Positions 34,235 to 44,184 of a DNA stretch of 64,000 nt are shown piece after piece. A program made the translations under genes and the position numbers. Origin of the DNA: GCA-2720865 sp047630275 (GTDB lineage: Bacteria > Bdellovibrionota > Bacteriovoracia > Bacteriovoracales > Bacteriovoracaceae); contig JBLHVN010000001.1 of the NCBI GenBank assembly GCA_047630275.1, positions 806,001 to 870,000 of the forward strand, given 5' to 3'. The notes under the pieces were generated by a model that did not search any database, was not told the origin of the DNA, and worked only from the letters and a program-made list of their open reading frames with translations. The number at the start of each line of letters is the position of its first letter. Positions within the stretch are counted from its first letter, which is position 1.

Positions 34235-35530
34235 ATGGAAGAGAAAAATGAATTTTCCTATAAGGAACTTTTCCTTTTTTCTCTTCCTTCAATCCTCTCT
34301 TCTCTTTTAGAACCCCTTAGCGGAACCATTGATACGGCTTTTGTAGGTCAAGTCAGCACCGTTTGGCTTGGAGGTATGGCCCTGGCCGTGACTCTTTTAA
34401 GCTCTTTTACCTGGATGTTTAACTTTCTAGTTCACGCCTCTACACAGGCCGTGGCTTCAAGTGAAGACTCAAAAGTATGCGAGGCGATTAAGACCTCGCT
34501 TTCTGTAGCATTGGTTGTTGGAATAGTGACTACTTTCTTGCTTTGGGCCTTTAAAGAACCACTCTTTGAATTAGTGGGAGTTAATCAATCTCTCTATGAA
34601 TATTCTAATTCTTATTATTCAATTAGAATCCTTGGGCATAGTTTTACTCTTTTATACACCACCATCCTCTCCTTATTACGAGGCTTAGGCAGGGTTAATA
34701 TAAGCTTCTTTATGATAGGGCTTACCACCGCCTTGAATGCTCTTTTGACTTACTTAGCCTTATTTGTTTTTGATCTTGGTCTAGCTGGGGCAGCTTGGGG
34801 AACAGTCCTTTCTTTTGTCTTAGGGAGCTTAATCTCTTTTACTTATTTACTGAATGATAAAAAAGTAAAAGGAAAGTTCTTAAGTAGCAAAGTTAAAAAA
34901 AGCGGATGGTTTAAGTTTGGACAAAACTCTCTCAATATCTTTGGACGCTCCTTTACTTTAACAACATGCTTTTTTCTTTCGACTAGGTTTGCCGGTGGCT
35001 TTGGAATTAAAGAACTAGCGGCTCATCAAATACTCCTTCAGCTTTGGCTCTTTTGCTCATTTTTATTAGATGGAGTTGCAGTGACGGGAACAGTCCTAGG
35101 AGCAAAATACTTTGCTAGATCAGAGATTGAGAAGGTTAAACTTATCTTTTTTAGACTCTTGATGATCGGCGGGGTCATCGGAATTGCTTTTACTTTTGTC
35201 TATGCCATTGGCGGAGACTTCTTAGTGGGTCTTTTTACAAAAGATGCAGAAGTAATACAGATCATTTTTAGTTTTTGGATCTTGATCATTGTTTCTCAAA
35301 TTACCAATTCATTTGCTTTTGTTTATGATGGATTACTCTTTGGATTAGAAGAGTTTGGCTACCTTCGAAAGTTTATGATCATTGGGGCGTTGGTCGTTTT
35401 TCTTCCTCTTGCTTTTTACGCAATGAAGACCAACTCATTGGCCTTTTTATGGATAGGGATGATCTCACTTAACGTCTTTCGAGGCCTTACAGGCTTTTAT
35501 AAAATAAGAAAGGAAATTTATGTCAGCTGA
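34235..35530 (+). CDS. MATE-family efflux transporter (DinF-like)
   Basis: 431 residues, twelve membrane segments in two homologous halves. L-S-G-T-I-D-T-A-F-V-G near residue 27 and G-I-K-E-L-A-A-H-Q-I-L-L-Q near 260 are the paired MATE motifs; the AAHQI element is typical of the DinF branch. Exports cationic or organic compounds in exchange for Na+ or H+. It overlaps the methyltransferase gene by 11 bases. Confidence 0.87.
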   Translation: MEEKNEFSYKELFLFSLPSILSSLLEPLSGTIDTAFVGQVSTVWLGGMALAVTLLSSFTWMFNFLVHASTQAVASSEDSKVCEAIKTSLSVALVVGIVTTFLLWAFKEPLFELVGVNQSLYEYSNSYYSIRILGHSFTLLYTTILSLLRGLGRVNISFFMIGLTTALNALLTYLALFVFDLGLAGAAWGTVLSFVLGSLISFTYLLNDKKVKGKFLSSKVKKSGWFKFGQNSLNIFGRSFTLTTCFFLSTRFAGGFGIKELAAHQILLQLWLFCSFLLDGVAVTGTVLGAKYFARSEIEKVKLIFFRLLMIGGVIGIAFTFVYAIGGDFLVGLFTKDAEVIQIIFSFWILIIVSQITNSFAFVYDGLLFGLEEFGYLRKFMIIGALVVFLPLAFYAMKTNSLAFLWIGMISLNVFRGLTGFYKIRKEIYVS

Positions 35531-36188
35531 TGAAATTGGGTCAAAAGGATTTAGTAAAAAGTATTGGGACGAGAACTATTCAAAGCCAAAAGAGATGGAC
35601 GGTATCGCCAACGCTAAAGAACATGTCCATTATATGGATTTAAGTTTTCGTTTAGACTTTATAGATATTGAATCCATCGTTGATTTTGGCTTTGGGACAG
35701 GCCATCTCTTTAAAGAAGCTCTAAAGCAATTTATTCCTTATAGGGCCCTTGGTATCGAACCTAGTGCTTATGTTTTTAAAAAAGCTGATGTTGAAAGATT
35801 TCGGCCATGCGCTTCAGCAAAAGTGAAGCTTGAAAATATAGATTTAAAGACATGGGCCTTAAAACAAACAAGCCGATCAAAAACCTTTGATCTCGGGATT
35901 TGTACCAGCGTTCTTCAATACTTAAGTAATGAAGAGCTTGAGGTTTGCCTCCCTGTTATGGCGCAAAAGGTTAAATACCTCTATCTTACTGTTCCCACGG
36001 ATAAAGAACTCAATGCTCAGATAGAAGACCTAGAGTTTCATGATACTTATGCTATTCGCCGTAGCCGAAGTGCCTATCAAAGATTACTGAAGAAGCACTT
36101 TACTTTTATCTCTAGTCGAATTCTTGAGAGTAAGGTACATTTTGACGAATCAACTACAAGCTTTACGGACCTTTTATATAGGTTTTAA
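35520..36188 (+). CDS. SAM-dependent methyltransferase
   Basis: 222 residues. K-Y-W-D-E-N-Y near residue 15, then I-V-D-F-G-F-G-T-G-H-L near 58 (motif I, SAM-binding glycine loop), an acidic residue at the next strand (G-I-E-P-S) and L-G-I-C-T-S-V-L-Q-Y-L near 130 place it in the class I methyltransferases. The substrate is not predictable. Start ATG has AAGGA nearby, inside the end of the MATE gene. Confidence 0.8.
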   Translation: MSADEIGSKGFSKKYWDENYSKPKEMDGIANAKEHVHYMDLSFRLDFIDIESIVDFGFGTGHLFKEALKQFIPYRALGIEPSAYVFKKADVERFRPCASAKVKLENIDLKTWALKQTSRSKTFDLGICTSVLQYLSNEELEVCLPVMAQKVKYLYLTVPTDKELNAQIEDLEFHDTYAIRRSRSAYQRLLKKHFTFISSRILESKVHFDESTTSFTDLLYRF

Positions 36189-36202
36189 TACGGAGATAAG
36201 TC

Positions 36203-36697
36203 ATGTCTAAATGCCCATGCGATAGTGGAAGCGATTATTCAAAATGTTGTGAGCCTTTTCATAAGGGAGATAGTTTTCCTGCTACGGCTGAAGCTACGAT
36301 GCGTTCGAGATATAGTGCCTTCGTAAAAAGTGAGATTGATTATATTTACGACTCTCATAATCCAGAAACAAGATCACAAGTTAATAAAGACGAGATTAGA
36401 ACTTGGGCCGAAAATTCTACATGGCAAGGACTTGAGATCCTAGATGTTCAAAAAGGATCTGAAGCTGATGAAGTTGGCAGAATCGAATTTGTGGCCCATT
36501 ACGCCGTTGAAGAAGAAGACCTAGACCACCAAGAAGTGGCCGACTTTGTTAAAGTTGATGGTCGTTGGTACTTTCATGACGGAGTCATCGTTAAGCAACA
36601 GATCATGAGAGAAGGACCAAAGGTTGGAAGAAACGATCCATGCCCTTGCGGATCTGGGAGAAAACATAAGAAGTGTTGTCTTAACAAAGAAGCCTAA
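36203..36697 (+). CDS. YchJ family protein with N- and C-terminal SEC-C motifs
   Basis: 164 residues. C-P-C-D-S-G-S-D-Y-S-K-C-C at the start and C-P-C-G-S-G-R-K-H-K-K-C-C at the end are SEC-C zinc-binding motifs. Between them is the NTF2-like YchJ domain (M-R-S-R-Y-S-A-F-V and W-Y-F-H-D-G). The family is widespread and its biochemical role unknown; SEC-C modules often bind SecB or ribosomal partners. A GGAG ribosome site is seven bases before the ATG. Confidence 0.88.
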   Translation: MSKCPCDSGSDYSKCCEPFHKGDSFPATAEATMRSRYSAFVKSEIDYIYDSHNPETRSQVNKDEIRTWAENSTWQGLEILDVQKGSEADEVGRIEFVAHYAVEEEDLDHQEVADFVKVDGRWYFHDGVIVKQQIMREGPKVGRNDPCPCGSGRKHKKCCLNKEA

Positions 36698-36817
36698 AGG
36701 GCACTGCACTCTGACACTGGGCGCATTTTAAGCTTCCTAACTACCTATAATCATAGTACCTCATTCCGGAATAGGTTTTGCAATTTAACCTGTGAAACCA
36801 GTACAGGAGGTACTTAT

Positions 36818-37243
36818 ATGAATCAAACCAAAGCCCTAATATTAATCAATAAGCAGATCCTTCAAATTGAAAGCTATCTGTGGGACCAGGGATTTGAAAA
36901 TCAATTTAGAATTAAGCGCCTGGCCGGTGAAGATTGGGAGCTTTTATCTTGGAAGCCCTTACTGAGTAGGTTTCGTTTAACTTATACAAAGATAGCTTCT
37001 TTTGAACAATCGGGGGGAATCCCTGAGGTTGAAATTCCTTTAGCGGAAGCTGACGATGAGCTTAAATTAAAAATCGGTCCTCATTTAGAAAGTTTTATGA
37101 AGAGGTTCTTTAAGATCAGTAAGACCTTAAATGAGCAAACAAAAGATCTTGAGTTGTTTAGTAATTACCTAGGGGAGCTACAAAATAGAATTCAAGAATC
37201 AGGTCAAGAGATTCGTCGCGTCGCGAATGCCGCGAATGCTTAA
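36818..37243 (+). CDS. Hypothetical cytoplasmic protein
   Basis: 141 residues behind a strong AGGAGG site. The first 35 residues and the last 60 are helical; the centre (L-T-Y-T-K-I-A-S-F-E onward) is beta-like. The C-terminus is a coiled coil ending in Ala/Asn-rich sequence. No family recognised. It stands just before the nqr operon but is separated from it by 102 bases. Confidence 0.55.
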   Translation: MNQTKALILINKQILQIESYLWDQGFENQFRIKRLAGEDWELLSWKPLLSRFRLTYTKIASFEQSGGIPEVEIPLAEADDELKLKIGPHLESFMKRFFKISKTLNEQTKDLELFSNYLGELQNRIQESGQEIRRVANAANA

Positions 37244-37345
37244 CAATTATCTAGCTTTAACAGCGTGAAGCTCTGGTAAAAGGGGCGCATAATCAGTAGT
37301 ATAGGCTTTTAAATTAACCAACTTTTAAGTTAGGAAATTTGGCCT

Positions 37346-38689
37346 ATGGTACACATCAAGAAAGGGCTGGATGTTCCCGTTAGCGGAGAACCAGTCCAAA
37401 CTATTAGCCCTGCGCTAGCCACCAAGACCGTTGCTGTAACTGGTCCCAACTTTAATGGCATGAAACCATCCATGCTCGTTAATGTTGGAGACGAAGTAAA
37501 GATCGGGCAGCCTCTTTTTACATGTAAAAAGACTGAAGGCGTGGTTTACACTTCTCCCGCGGGGGGAAAAGTCCTCGAGATCAATCGAGGAGCTAAGAGA
37601 GCTTTTCAAACAATCGTCATTGAAGTTGCTCAAACAGAATCTTTTCAAGAATTCTCGAACTTTAAGAATATTGAACCTAAAGACCTGACTACTGAAGATG
37701 TTAAATCTTTACTGATAGAGTCCGGCCTTTGGATCTCTCTTAGAACGAGACCTTTTTCTAAAGTTCCTGAGATTAAAAGTGCTCCAAAGAGTATCTTTGT
37801 CACTGCAATGGATACAAACCCTCTTTGTGCAGATCCATCGATCATTATTTCAGAAAATCAAAATGATTTTAAAAATGGAATCAAGGTTCTAACTCGTCTG
37901 ACTGAAGGAAGCGTACACGTTGTTAAAAAAAGGGGAGCAAGCATCGAAGCCCCTAATTGTGATGATGTTAAGGTTCACGAATTCTCAGGGGTTCATCCGG
38001 CAGGAAACGTAGGAACTCATATTCATTTTATCGACCCAGTTCATGCAAACAAAACCGTATGGCATATTGGCTATCAAGATGTGATTGCAGTAGGGAAATT
38101 ATTTGCCACTGGGAAACTCTCTACTGAAAGAGTTGTCTCTTTAGCGGGACCGCAGGTTAAGAACCCTAAACTCATTAAAACCAGAATTGGTGCTAACCTT
38201 CTTGAAATCACTCATGGTGAAAATAAAGAAGGGGAAAATAGAATTATTAGTGGCTCTCTTCTCAATGGAACTCACTCAACGGCTCCTTTTTCTTTCCTAG
38301 GAAGATACGACAATCAAGTAACTGTCTTAAGTGAAGGAAGAGAGAGAGACTTCTTAGGTTGGCAAATGCCAGGTCTCAAAAAGTTTACAGTCACGAGAAC
38401 CTATCTTGGAAAGATGTTTCATAAGAAATTTGACCTTCATACCAATCAGCATGGCTCTTATAGAGCGATGGTACCCATTGGAAATTATGAGAAGGTGATG
38501 CCTTTAGATATGCTTCCAACTCAGTTGATTAGATCACTCTTAACTAAAGATACGGATCTAGCTCAACAACTTGGCTGTCTTGAATTAGACGAAGAAGACT
38601 TGGCCCTTTGTACTTTCGCCAGTGTTGGTAAGAAAGACTTCGGTCCTGTCCTTAGAGAAAACTTAACAATTATTGAGAAGGAAGGATAA
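37346..38689 (+). CDS. nqrA: Na+-translocating NADH:quinone reductase subunit A
   Basis: 447 residues, the normal length. I-K-K-G-L-D-V-P-V-S-G near the start, F-V-T-A-M-D-T-N-P-L-C near 155 and V-H-E-F-S-G-V-H-P-A-G-N-V-G-T-H-I-H-F near 215 are subunit A signatures. NqrA is a peripheral subunit implicated in quinone binding. It opens the operon, and its last base is the first base of nqrB (one-base overlap). Confidence 0.96.
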   Translation: MVHIKKGLDVPVSGEPVQTISPALATKTVAVTGPNFNGMKPSMLVNVGDEVKIGQPLFTCKKTEGVVYTSPAGGKVLEINRGAKRAFQTIVIEVAQTESFQEFSNFKNIEPKDLTTEDVKSLLIESGLWISLRTRPFSKVPEIKSAPKSIFVTAMDTNPLCADPSIIISENQNDFKNGIKVLTRLTEGSVHVVKKRGASIEAPNCDDVKVHEFSGVHPAGNVGTHIHFIDPVHANKTVWHIGYQDVIAVGKLFATGKLSTERVVSLAGPQVKNPKLIKTRIGANLLEITHGENKEGENRIISGSLLNGTHSTAPFSFLGRYDNQVTVLSEGRERDFLGWQMPGLKKFTVTRTYLGKMFHKKFDLHTNQHGSYRAMVPIGNYEKVMPLDMLPTQLIRSLLTKDTDLAQQLGCLELDEEDLALCTFASVGKKDFGPVLRENLTIIEKEG

Positions 38690-39903
38690 TGAAGTTCTTG
38701 CGAGACTTGTTGGATTCCCAACACGACAAATTTGCAGCGGGAGGAAAACTCGAAAAGTTTTATCCCATGTATGAGATGATCGACACTTTTATTTACACCC
38801 CTGGGGATGTAACAAAGGGAAGCGTTCATTTAAGAGATTCAATTGACCTAAAAAGAACAATGGTCACCGTGGCCATGGCCCTAGGTCCATGTATCTTTAT
38901 GGCCATGTACAATACTGGCTACCAGGCCAACACGGCCTTACTTAGTACAGGAGCTACTGTTGTTTCGGGTTGGAGGGGAGAGATCTTCTCAATGCTTAAC
39001 TTTGCTGTAGATCCAACGAATTGTTTCTCAAACCTCTTCCTTGGTTTTCTTTATTTTCTACCCATCTTCTTAGTCACTAATATTGTCGGTGGCTTTTGGG
39101 AAGTGATCTTTGCAACAGTAAGAAAACATGAAATCAATGAAGGTTTCTTAGTTACGGGAATTCTTTTTCCACTAACTCTTCCTGCGACTATTCCTTTATG
39201 GCAAGTTGCTGTGGGGATCACCTTTGGTGTTGTTGTGGCTAAAGAGATCTTTGGCGGAACTGGGAAAAACTTCTTAAACGTGGCCTTAACTGCAAGAGCT
39301 TTTTTATTCTTTGCTTACCCAGCAGAGATTTCGGGGGACGCTGTTTGGATTGCTGCTGACGGATTTACTGGGGCAACTGCTCTTGGGCAAGCGGCAGCCG
39401 GTGGTGTAGAAGCCGTTACTGCAGCCTTTACTTGGAAAGAAGCTTTTCTTGGTCTAATCCCTGGTTCAATGGGTGAGACTTCAGCTTTAGCCTGTCTTTT
39501 AGGGGCAGCATATTTACTTTATACAGGAATTGCTTCTTGGAGGATCATGCTTTCACTTTTAGTGTCAGCGGGAATCTTTGCTTTTCTACTTAATACAATC
39601 GGTTCAGAGACCAACCCTATGTTCTCCTTGCCTGCACAGTGGCACTTTGTTCTTGGGGGCTTTGCTTTTGGACTTGTCTTTATGGCAACTGATCCTGTGA
39701 CCGGAGCCATGACTTTTAAAGGGCAGTACTATTACGGTGCCTTGATTGGGGTTATGGTTATCTTAGTAAGGGTGATCAATCCTGCTTTCCCTGAAGGAAT
39801 GATGCTTGCGATCCTCTTTGGTAACTGTTTTGCACCATTGATTGATTGGTTCGTTGTTAATAGCGATATCAAAAGAAGGGAGGCACGTAATGCAAAATGC
39901 TAG
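38689..39903 (+). CDS. nqrB: Na+-translocating NADH:quinone reductase subunit B
   Basis: 404 residues with about ten membrane segments. The covalent FMN is expected on Thr230 in D-G-F-T-G-A-T. It keeps the N-terminal soluble region and the R-N/RnfD fold. NqrB forms the Na+ path and carries riboflavin. The start ATG touches the nqrA stop. Confidence 0.96.
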   Translation: MKFLRDLLDSQHDKFAAGGKLEKFYPMYEMIDTFIYTPGDVTKGSVHLRDSIDLKRTMVTVAMALGPCIFMAMYNTGYQANTALLSTGATVVSGWRGEIFSMLNFAVDPTNCFSNLFLGFLYFLPIFLVTNIVGGFWEVIFATVRKHEINEGFLVTGILFPLTLPATIPLWQVAVGITFGVVVAKEIFGGTGKNFLNVALTARAFLFFAYPAEISGDAVWIAADGFTGATALGQAAAGGVEAVTAAFTWKEAFLGLIPGSMGETSALACLLGAAYLLYTGIASWRIMLSLLVSAGIFAFLLNTIGSETNPMFSLPAQWHFVLGGFAFGLVFMATDPVTGAMTFKGQYYYGALIGVMVILVRVINPAFPEGMMLAILFGNCFAPLIDWFVVNSDIKRREARNAKC

Positions 39904-40684
39904 TACTTTCAAAACGATCTTAGTGGCTTTTCTTCTTTGCGTTGTTTGCTCTGTTCTTGTTTCAACAGCAGCAGTTCAATTAAAGTCCAGACAGGTTGAA
40001 AATAAGAAATTAGATATTAAGAAGAACTTACTTCTTGCTACTAAACTTATCGACTCCTCCGCAACTAGAGATGATATTAACGAAGCCTTTAAGAATATCG
40101 AAACAAAGATAGTTAATCTTGAAACAGGTGAGATCGTCACTGATATCAACCCTGAAGACTTCGACGCTGTTAAGGCGAGCAAAGACCCAAAGACAAATGT
40201 CATGATTCCTGCTTCTAAAGATAAGGCTGGGATTAAGAAACGCTCTAAGTTAGAGAAGATCTATTATGTAAAAGAAAATGGGGCTATCACTCAAGTGGTT
40301 CTTCCTGTTAATGGAAAAGGACTTTGGTCAACTCTTTATGGATTTATGGCCTTATCTCCCGATACGACAACCGTTTTAGGTTTAGGCTTTTATCAACATG
40401 GTGAGACTCCTGGTCTTGGTGGTGAAGTTGATAATCCTAAGTGGAAAGCCCAATGGGCTGGAAAGCTCGCTTTTGATAGCAACTGGAAACCAGTTTTAAA
40501 AGTTATTAAAGGAACTGTGAACTCTGGAAACACTGATGCTAGCCATCAAGTAGACGGGCTCTCAGGAGCGACTATTACAAGTAATGGTGTCACAGGTCTT
40601 GTCCGTTACTGGTTAGGAGATCACGGCTTTGGTCCCTTTCTCGCTAAGTTTAGAGCTAGCGTAGAAGCAGGAGGAAGTTTATGA
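39890..40684 (+). CDS. nqrC: Na+-translocating NADH:quinone reductase subunit C
   Basis: 264 residues from ATG 39890, chosen because GGGAGG lies eight bases upstream. This gives a single N-terminal membrane helix and a periplasmic FMN-binding domain. The covalent FMN site is Thr228 in S-G-A-T, in line with the S(T)GAT rule for ApbE modification. It overlaps nqrB by 14 bases and nqrD by 4. Confidence 0.95.
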   Translation: MQNASTFKTILVAFLLCVVCSVLVSTAAVQLKSRQVENKKLDIKKNLLLATKLIDSSATRDDINEAFKNIETKIVNLETGEIVTDINPEDFDAVKASKDPKTNVMIPASKDKAGIKKRSKLEKIYYVKENGAITQVVLPVNGKGLWSTLYGFMALSPDTTTVLGLGFYQHGETPGLGGEVDNPKWKAQWAGKLAFDSNWKPVLKVIKGTVNSGNTDASHQVDGLSGATITSNGVTGLVRYWLGDHGFGPFLAKFRASVEAGGSL

Positions 40685-41298
40685 AATTAAAAGAAACGGT
40701 TTTCGATCCTATCTTTAAGAACAACCCAATCGCTCTTCAGATTCTGGGGATTTGTTCTGCCCTGGCAGTTACGACAAAGCTTGAGACTGTCCTTGTCATG
40801 TCCGTGGCAGTGATCTTAGTTACAGGCTTTTCCTCTTTCTTTGTTTCACTAATTAGAAATTATATTCCAAGCAGTATCAGGATTATCGCTCAGATGATTG
40901 TGATCGCTTCATTGGTTATCTTAACCGATCAAATCCTCAAAGCCTTTCTTTACGACGTGGCTAAGAGCATGTCTGTTTATATCGGCTTGATCATTACTAA
41001 CTGTATTGTAATGGGAAGAGCAGAGGGTTACGCCATGAAGAATGGCCCCATCATGAGTTTCTTTGATGGAGTTGGTAACGGGCTTGGTTACTCAATTGTT
41101 TTAATCTTTGTTGGTGTCTTTAGAGAGCTCTTTGGCTCTGGAACACTTCTTGGATTTAAGATCCTTCCACTTGTTGCAGATGGAGGATGGTATCAACCAA
41201 ACGGGATGGCCCTATTATCACCTAGTGCCTTCTTCTTAATTGGATTTTTTATCTGGGGACTTCGTACCTGGAAAAAAGATCAAATTGAGCAGGAGTAG
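40681..41298 (+). CDS. nqrD: Na+-translocating NADH:quinone reductase subunit D
   Basis: 205 residues with six membrane helices. Conserved G-R-A-E-G-Y-A and D-G-V-G-N-G-L-G-Y segments, and a Cys in helix starts (T-N-C-I-V-M) that ligates the intramembrane [2Fe-2S] cluster shared with NqrE. Overlaps nqrC by 4 bases. Confidence 0.95.
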   Translation: MKLKETVFDPIFKNNPIALQILGICSALAVTTKLETVLVMSVAVILVTGFSSFFVSLIRNYIPSSIRIIAQMIVIASLVILTDQILKAFLYDVAKSMSVYIGLIITNCIVMGRAEGYAMKNGPIMSFFDGVGNGLGYSIVLIFVGVFRELFGSGTLLGFKILPLVADGGWYQPNGMALLSPSAFFLIGFFIWGLRTWKKDQIEQE

Positions 41299-41306
41299 GG
41301 GGAGAG

Positions 41307-41918
41307 ATGTTAGAACATTACTTAAGTTTATTTTTAAAAGCGGTCTTTGTTGAAAACTTAGCCTTAGCCTTCTTCCTTGGGATGTGTACTTTTTTAGCCG
41401 TCTCTAAGAAAGTTAAGACCTCAATTGGTCTTGGTATTGCGGTTATCGTGGTTCAATCAATCACCATTCCTGTGAACAACTTGATCTATAACTACCTTCT
41501 TAAAGAGGGTGCCTTAGCATGGGCTGGTCATCCTGATGTCGACCTTTCATTCTTAGGGTTGATCTCATATATAGGGGTTATCGCTGCTATCGTTCAGATT
41601 CTTGAAATGACCTTAGATAAGTATTTCCCGGCTCTTTATAGTGCTCTTGGGATCTTCTTACCTTTGATCACTGTGAACTGCGCTATCTTAGGTGGATCAC
41701 TCTTTATGGTTGAGAGGGATTATAATTTCCCTGAATCAGTGGTCTTTGGCTTTGGTTCTGGTGTCGGTTGGGCCTTAGCGATCATGGCCCTCGCGGGAAT
41801 TAGAGAAAAGATGAGATACTCGGATGTACCAGAAGGTCTTCGAGGATTAGGAATTACTTTTATTACTGTCGGTCTTATGGCCTTAGGCTTCTTGGCCTTC
41901 AGTGGAATACAGCTTTAA
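41307..41918 (+). CDS. nqrE: Na+-translocating NADH:quinone reductase subunit E
   Basis: 203 residues, six membrane helices, inverted-topology partner of NqrD. F-F-L-G-M-C-T-F-L-A and V-N-C-A-I-L-G-G carry the cluster-ligating Cys pair. A GGGGGAG site precedes the start, 8 bases after nqrD. Confidence 0.95.
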   Translation: MLEHYLSLFLKAVFVENLALAFFLGMCTFLAVSKKVKTSIGLGIAVIVVQSITIPVNNLIYNYLLKEGALAWAGHPDVDLSFLGLISYIGVIAAIVQILEMTLDKYFPALYSALGIFLPLITVNCAILGGSLFMVERDYNFPESVVFGFGSGVGWALAIMALAGIREKMRYSDVPEGLRGLGITFITVGLMALGFLAFSGIQL

Positions 41919-41930
41919 AGAGAGTATAGG

Positions 41931-43154
41931 ATGAATGAAATTGTCTTAGGTGTAACAATGTTTACCGCAGTCGTACTGGCCTTGGTCTTAGTTATTTTAT
42001 TTGCTAAGTCCAAGCTAGTAGCAAGTGGTCCTGTTAAACTAAATATAAATGGTGAGAAAGATGTGGAAGTCAATGCCGGTGGCAAGCTCTTAAATATCTT
42101 AGCTGACGAAAAACTTTTTGTCTCTTCTGCCTGCGGTGGCGGTGGAACTTGCGGTCAGTGTAAAGTGAATATCTTAGAAGGTGGAGGAGAGATTCTTCAA
42201 ACAGAGCTTTCACATATTACGAAGAAAGAAGCTAAAGAAGGCTGTAGGCTTTCATGCCAAGTGGCCGTAAAGCAAGACATGAAGATTGAAGTTCCTGAAG
42301 AAGTCTTTGGCGTGAAGAAATGGGTTTGTAAGGTTAGATCAAATCATAATGTTGCTACCTTTATTAAAGAACTTGTTCTTGAACTACCAGCAGGGGAGAG
42401 TGTTCCTTTTAGAGCTGGTGGCTTTATTCAGATTGAGAGACCCGGTGGTCTAAATATTGATTATAAAGATTTTGACGTTGAAGAAGAATACAAAGGTGAC
42501 TGGGATCATTTTAATATTTGGCAATACAAATCAAATGTTCCAGAAGAAACGATCCGCGCTTATTCAATGGCCAACTACCCAGAAGAGAAAGGGATCATTA
42601 TGTTAAACGTAAGGATTGCTTCTCCTCCTCCTCGTCTACCAGATGTTGAACCAGGTAAGATGAGCTCTTATATCTTTAATCTAAAGCCAGGGGATGATGT
42701 GACAATCTCTGGTCCATTTGGAGAGTTCTTTGCTCGTGATACGAAAAAAGAGATGATCTTTGTTGGTGGTGGAGCAGGAATGGCTCCCATGAGATCACAT
42801 ATCTTTGATCAGTTTAGAAGAATTAAGACAGATCGAAAGGTGACATTTTGGTACGGAGCTAGGTCTAAACGTGAAATGTTTTACGTTGATGATTTTGATG
42901 CTATTCAAAAAGAAAATGAAAACTTCACCTGGCATTGTGCACTTTCAGATGCTCAGGAAGAAGATAATTGGGAAGGCTATACAGGCTTTATCCATCAAGT
43001 TCTCTTTGATAACTACTTAAAGGATCACCCTGCACCAGAAGACTGCGAGTATTACCTCTGTGGGCCTCCTATTATGAATAAGTGTGTGATTGATATGCTT
43101 GTTGATATTGGTGTAGAAAAAGATGATATTATGTTGGATGACTTCGGGGGTTAA
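41931..43154 (+). CDS. nqrF: Na+-translocating NADH:quinone reductase subunit F
   Basis: 407 residues. One N-terminal membrane helix, then a ferredoxin domain with [2Fe-2S] ligands Cys68, Cys74, Cys77 and Cys109, then FAD (R-A-Y-S-M-A-N-Y) and NADH (G-G-A-G-M-A-P-M-R) domains. NqrF takes electrons from NADH into the pump. Typical C-terminal D-D-F-G-G. Confidence 0.96.
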   Translation: MNEIVLGVTMFTAVVLALVLVILFAKSKLVASGPVKLNINGEKDVEVNAGGKLLNILADEKLFVSSACGGGGTCGQCKVNILEGGGEILQTELSHITKKEAKEGCRLSCQVAVKQDMKIEVPEEVFGVKKWVCKVRSNHNVATFIKELVLELPAGESVPFRAGGFIQIERPGGLNIDYKDFDVEEEYKGDWDHFNIWQYKSNVPEETIRAYSMANYPEEKGIIMLNVRIASPPPRLPDVEPGKMSSYIFNLKPGDDVTISGPFGEFFARDTKKEMIFVGGGAGMAPMRSHIFDQFRRIKTDRKVTFWYGARSKREMFYVDDFDAIQKENENFTWHCALSDAQEEDNWEGYTGFIHQVLFDNYLKDHPAPEDCEYYLCGPPIMNKCVIDMLVDIGVEKDDIMLDDFGG

Positions 43155-44184
43155 GATTATCACCCGGATTTTAATACTGGCCCTTAGCTTCAGTCTTTGG
43201 GCCTGCCAAAAACAAGACCCTCCTTCTCAGATTGTGGGAAGGACTATGGGAACCAGCTTTTCCGTTAAGTATGTAGCGGGAGAAAAAACACCTCATATTA
43301 AGTCACTTGAGCCAAAGATTAATAAGATCCTTGTGGATTTAAACATGGAGATGTCCACCTATATAAAAACAAGTGAAATCTCAAGATTCAACAAAAGCCA
43401 AGAGGTTGATAGGCCCTTTAAGATCAGCCCAGACTTTTACAAGACATTGGTCTTATCAATTGAAATTGCTGAAAAAACTACAGGACACTTTGATCCGACG
43501 ATTGGACCACTTGTTAACTTATGGGGTTTTGGTCCAAAAGGCTTAAGAAAAGTACCTAGTCCTCTAGAGATAAAAAAAGCAATGGCAAGAGTAGGTTATG
43601 ACAAGCTAACGCTCCTTGATGGAAGTATCTCTAAGAGTATTCCCAATCTTTACTTAGATCTTTCTGCGTCAGCTAAAGGCTATGGGGTTGATCTTATTGC
43701 AGCTTTCTTAGAGGCGAACTTTGTTGATCATTATATGGTAGAGATCGGCGGAGAAGTTAAAACAAAGGGCACCAAGAATGGTTCGCCTTGGAGAATCGGT
43801 ATTGAAACCCCAAGTGCTGAGAAGGCAGGAGAACCAATTCATAAGGTCTTAAAGCTCAATGGGGAGGCCGTGGCCACTAGTGGGAACTATAGGAACTTCT
43901 TTGAAGATAAAGGTAAGCGCTATGGGCATACCATCGACTTTAGAACGGGAAGACCTGCAGAGAACACTTTAGCCTCAGTTACTGTTGTTCATGATAGCTC
44001 TTGTGCTAAGGCTGATGCTTGGGCCACAGCTCTTATGACTATGGGGGCGACTAAAGGCCTTGTGTTTGCCGAGAAAAATGGAATAAAGGCGCTTTTTATC
44101 TACAGGCCAGCTGGTCAAACAGAGGGAGCTTTTGTAGAAGCAGAGACAAGTTTCTTTGAATCTTTTGTAGAAGGTAGAAAATGA
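43138..44184 (+). CDS. apbE: FAD:protein FMN transferase (ApbE), lipoprotein
   Basis: 348 residues from ATG 43138. A signal peptide ends with lipobox L-W-A-C. G-R-T-M-G-T-S-F-S, G-F-G-P-K-G, D-L-S-A-S-A-K-G-Y and I-G-G-E are ApbE motifs. It attaches FMN to the Thr of NqrB and NqrC in the periplasm. The start is uncertain: ATG 43123 is also in frame, and an ATT at 43156 follows a GGGGG run five bases earlier. The gene begins inside nqrF and ends 4 bases into nqrM. Confidence 0.92.
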   Translation: MTSGVKIITRILILALSFSLWACQKQDPPSQIVGRTMGTSFSVKYVAGEKTPHIKSLEPKINKILVDLNMEMSTYIKTSEISRFNKSQEVDRPFKISPDFYKTLVLSIEIAEKTTGHFDPTIGPLVNLWGFGPKGLRKVPSPLEIKKAMARVGYDKLTLLDGSISKSIPNLYLDLSASAKGYGVDLIAAFLEANFVDHYMVEIGGEVKTKGTKNGSPWRIGIETPSAEKAGEPIHKVLKLNGEAVATSGNYRNFFEDKGKRYGHTIDFRTGRPAENTLASVTVVHDSSCAKADAWATALMTMGATKGLVFAEKNGIKALFIYRPAGQTEGAFVEAETSFFESFVEGRK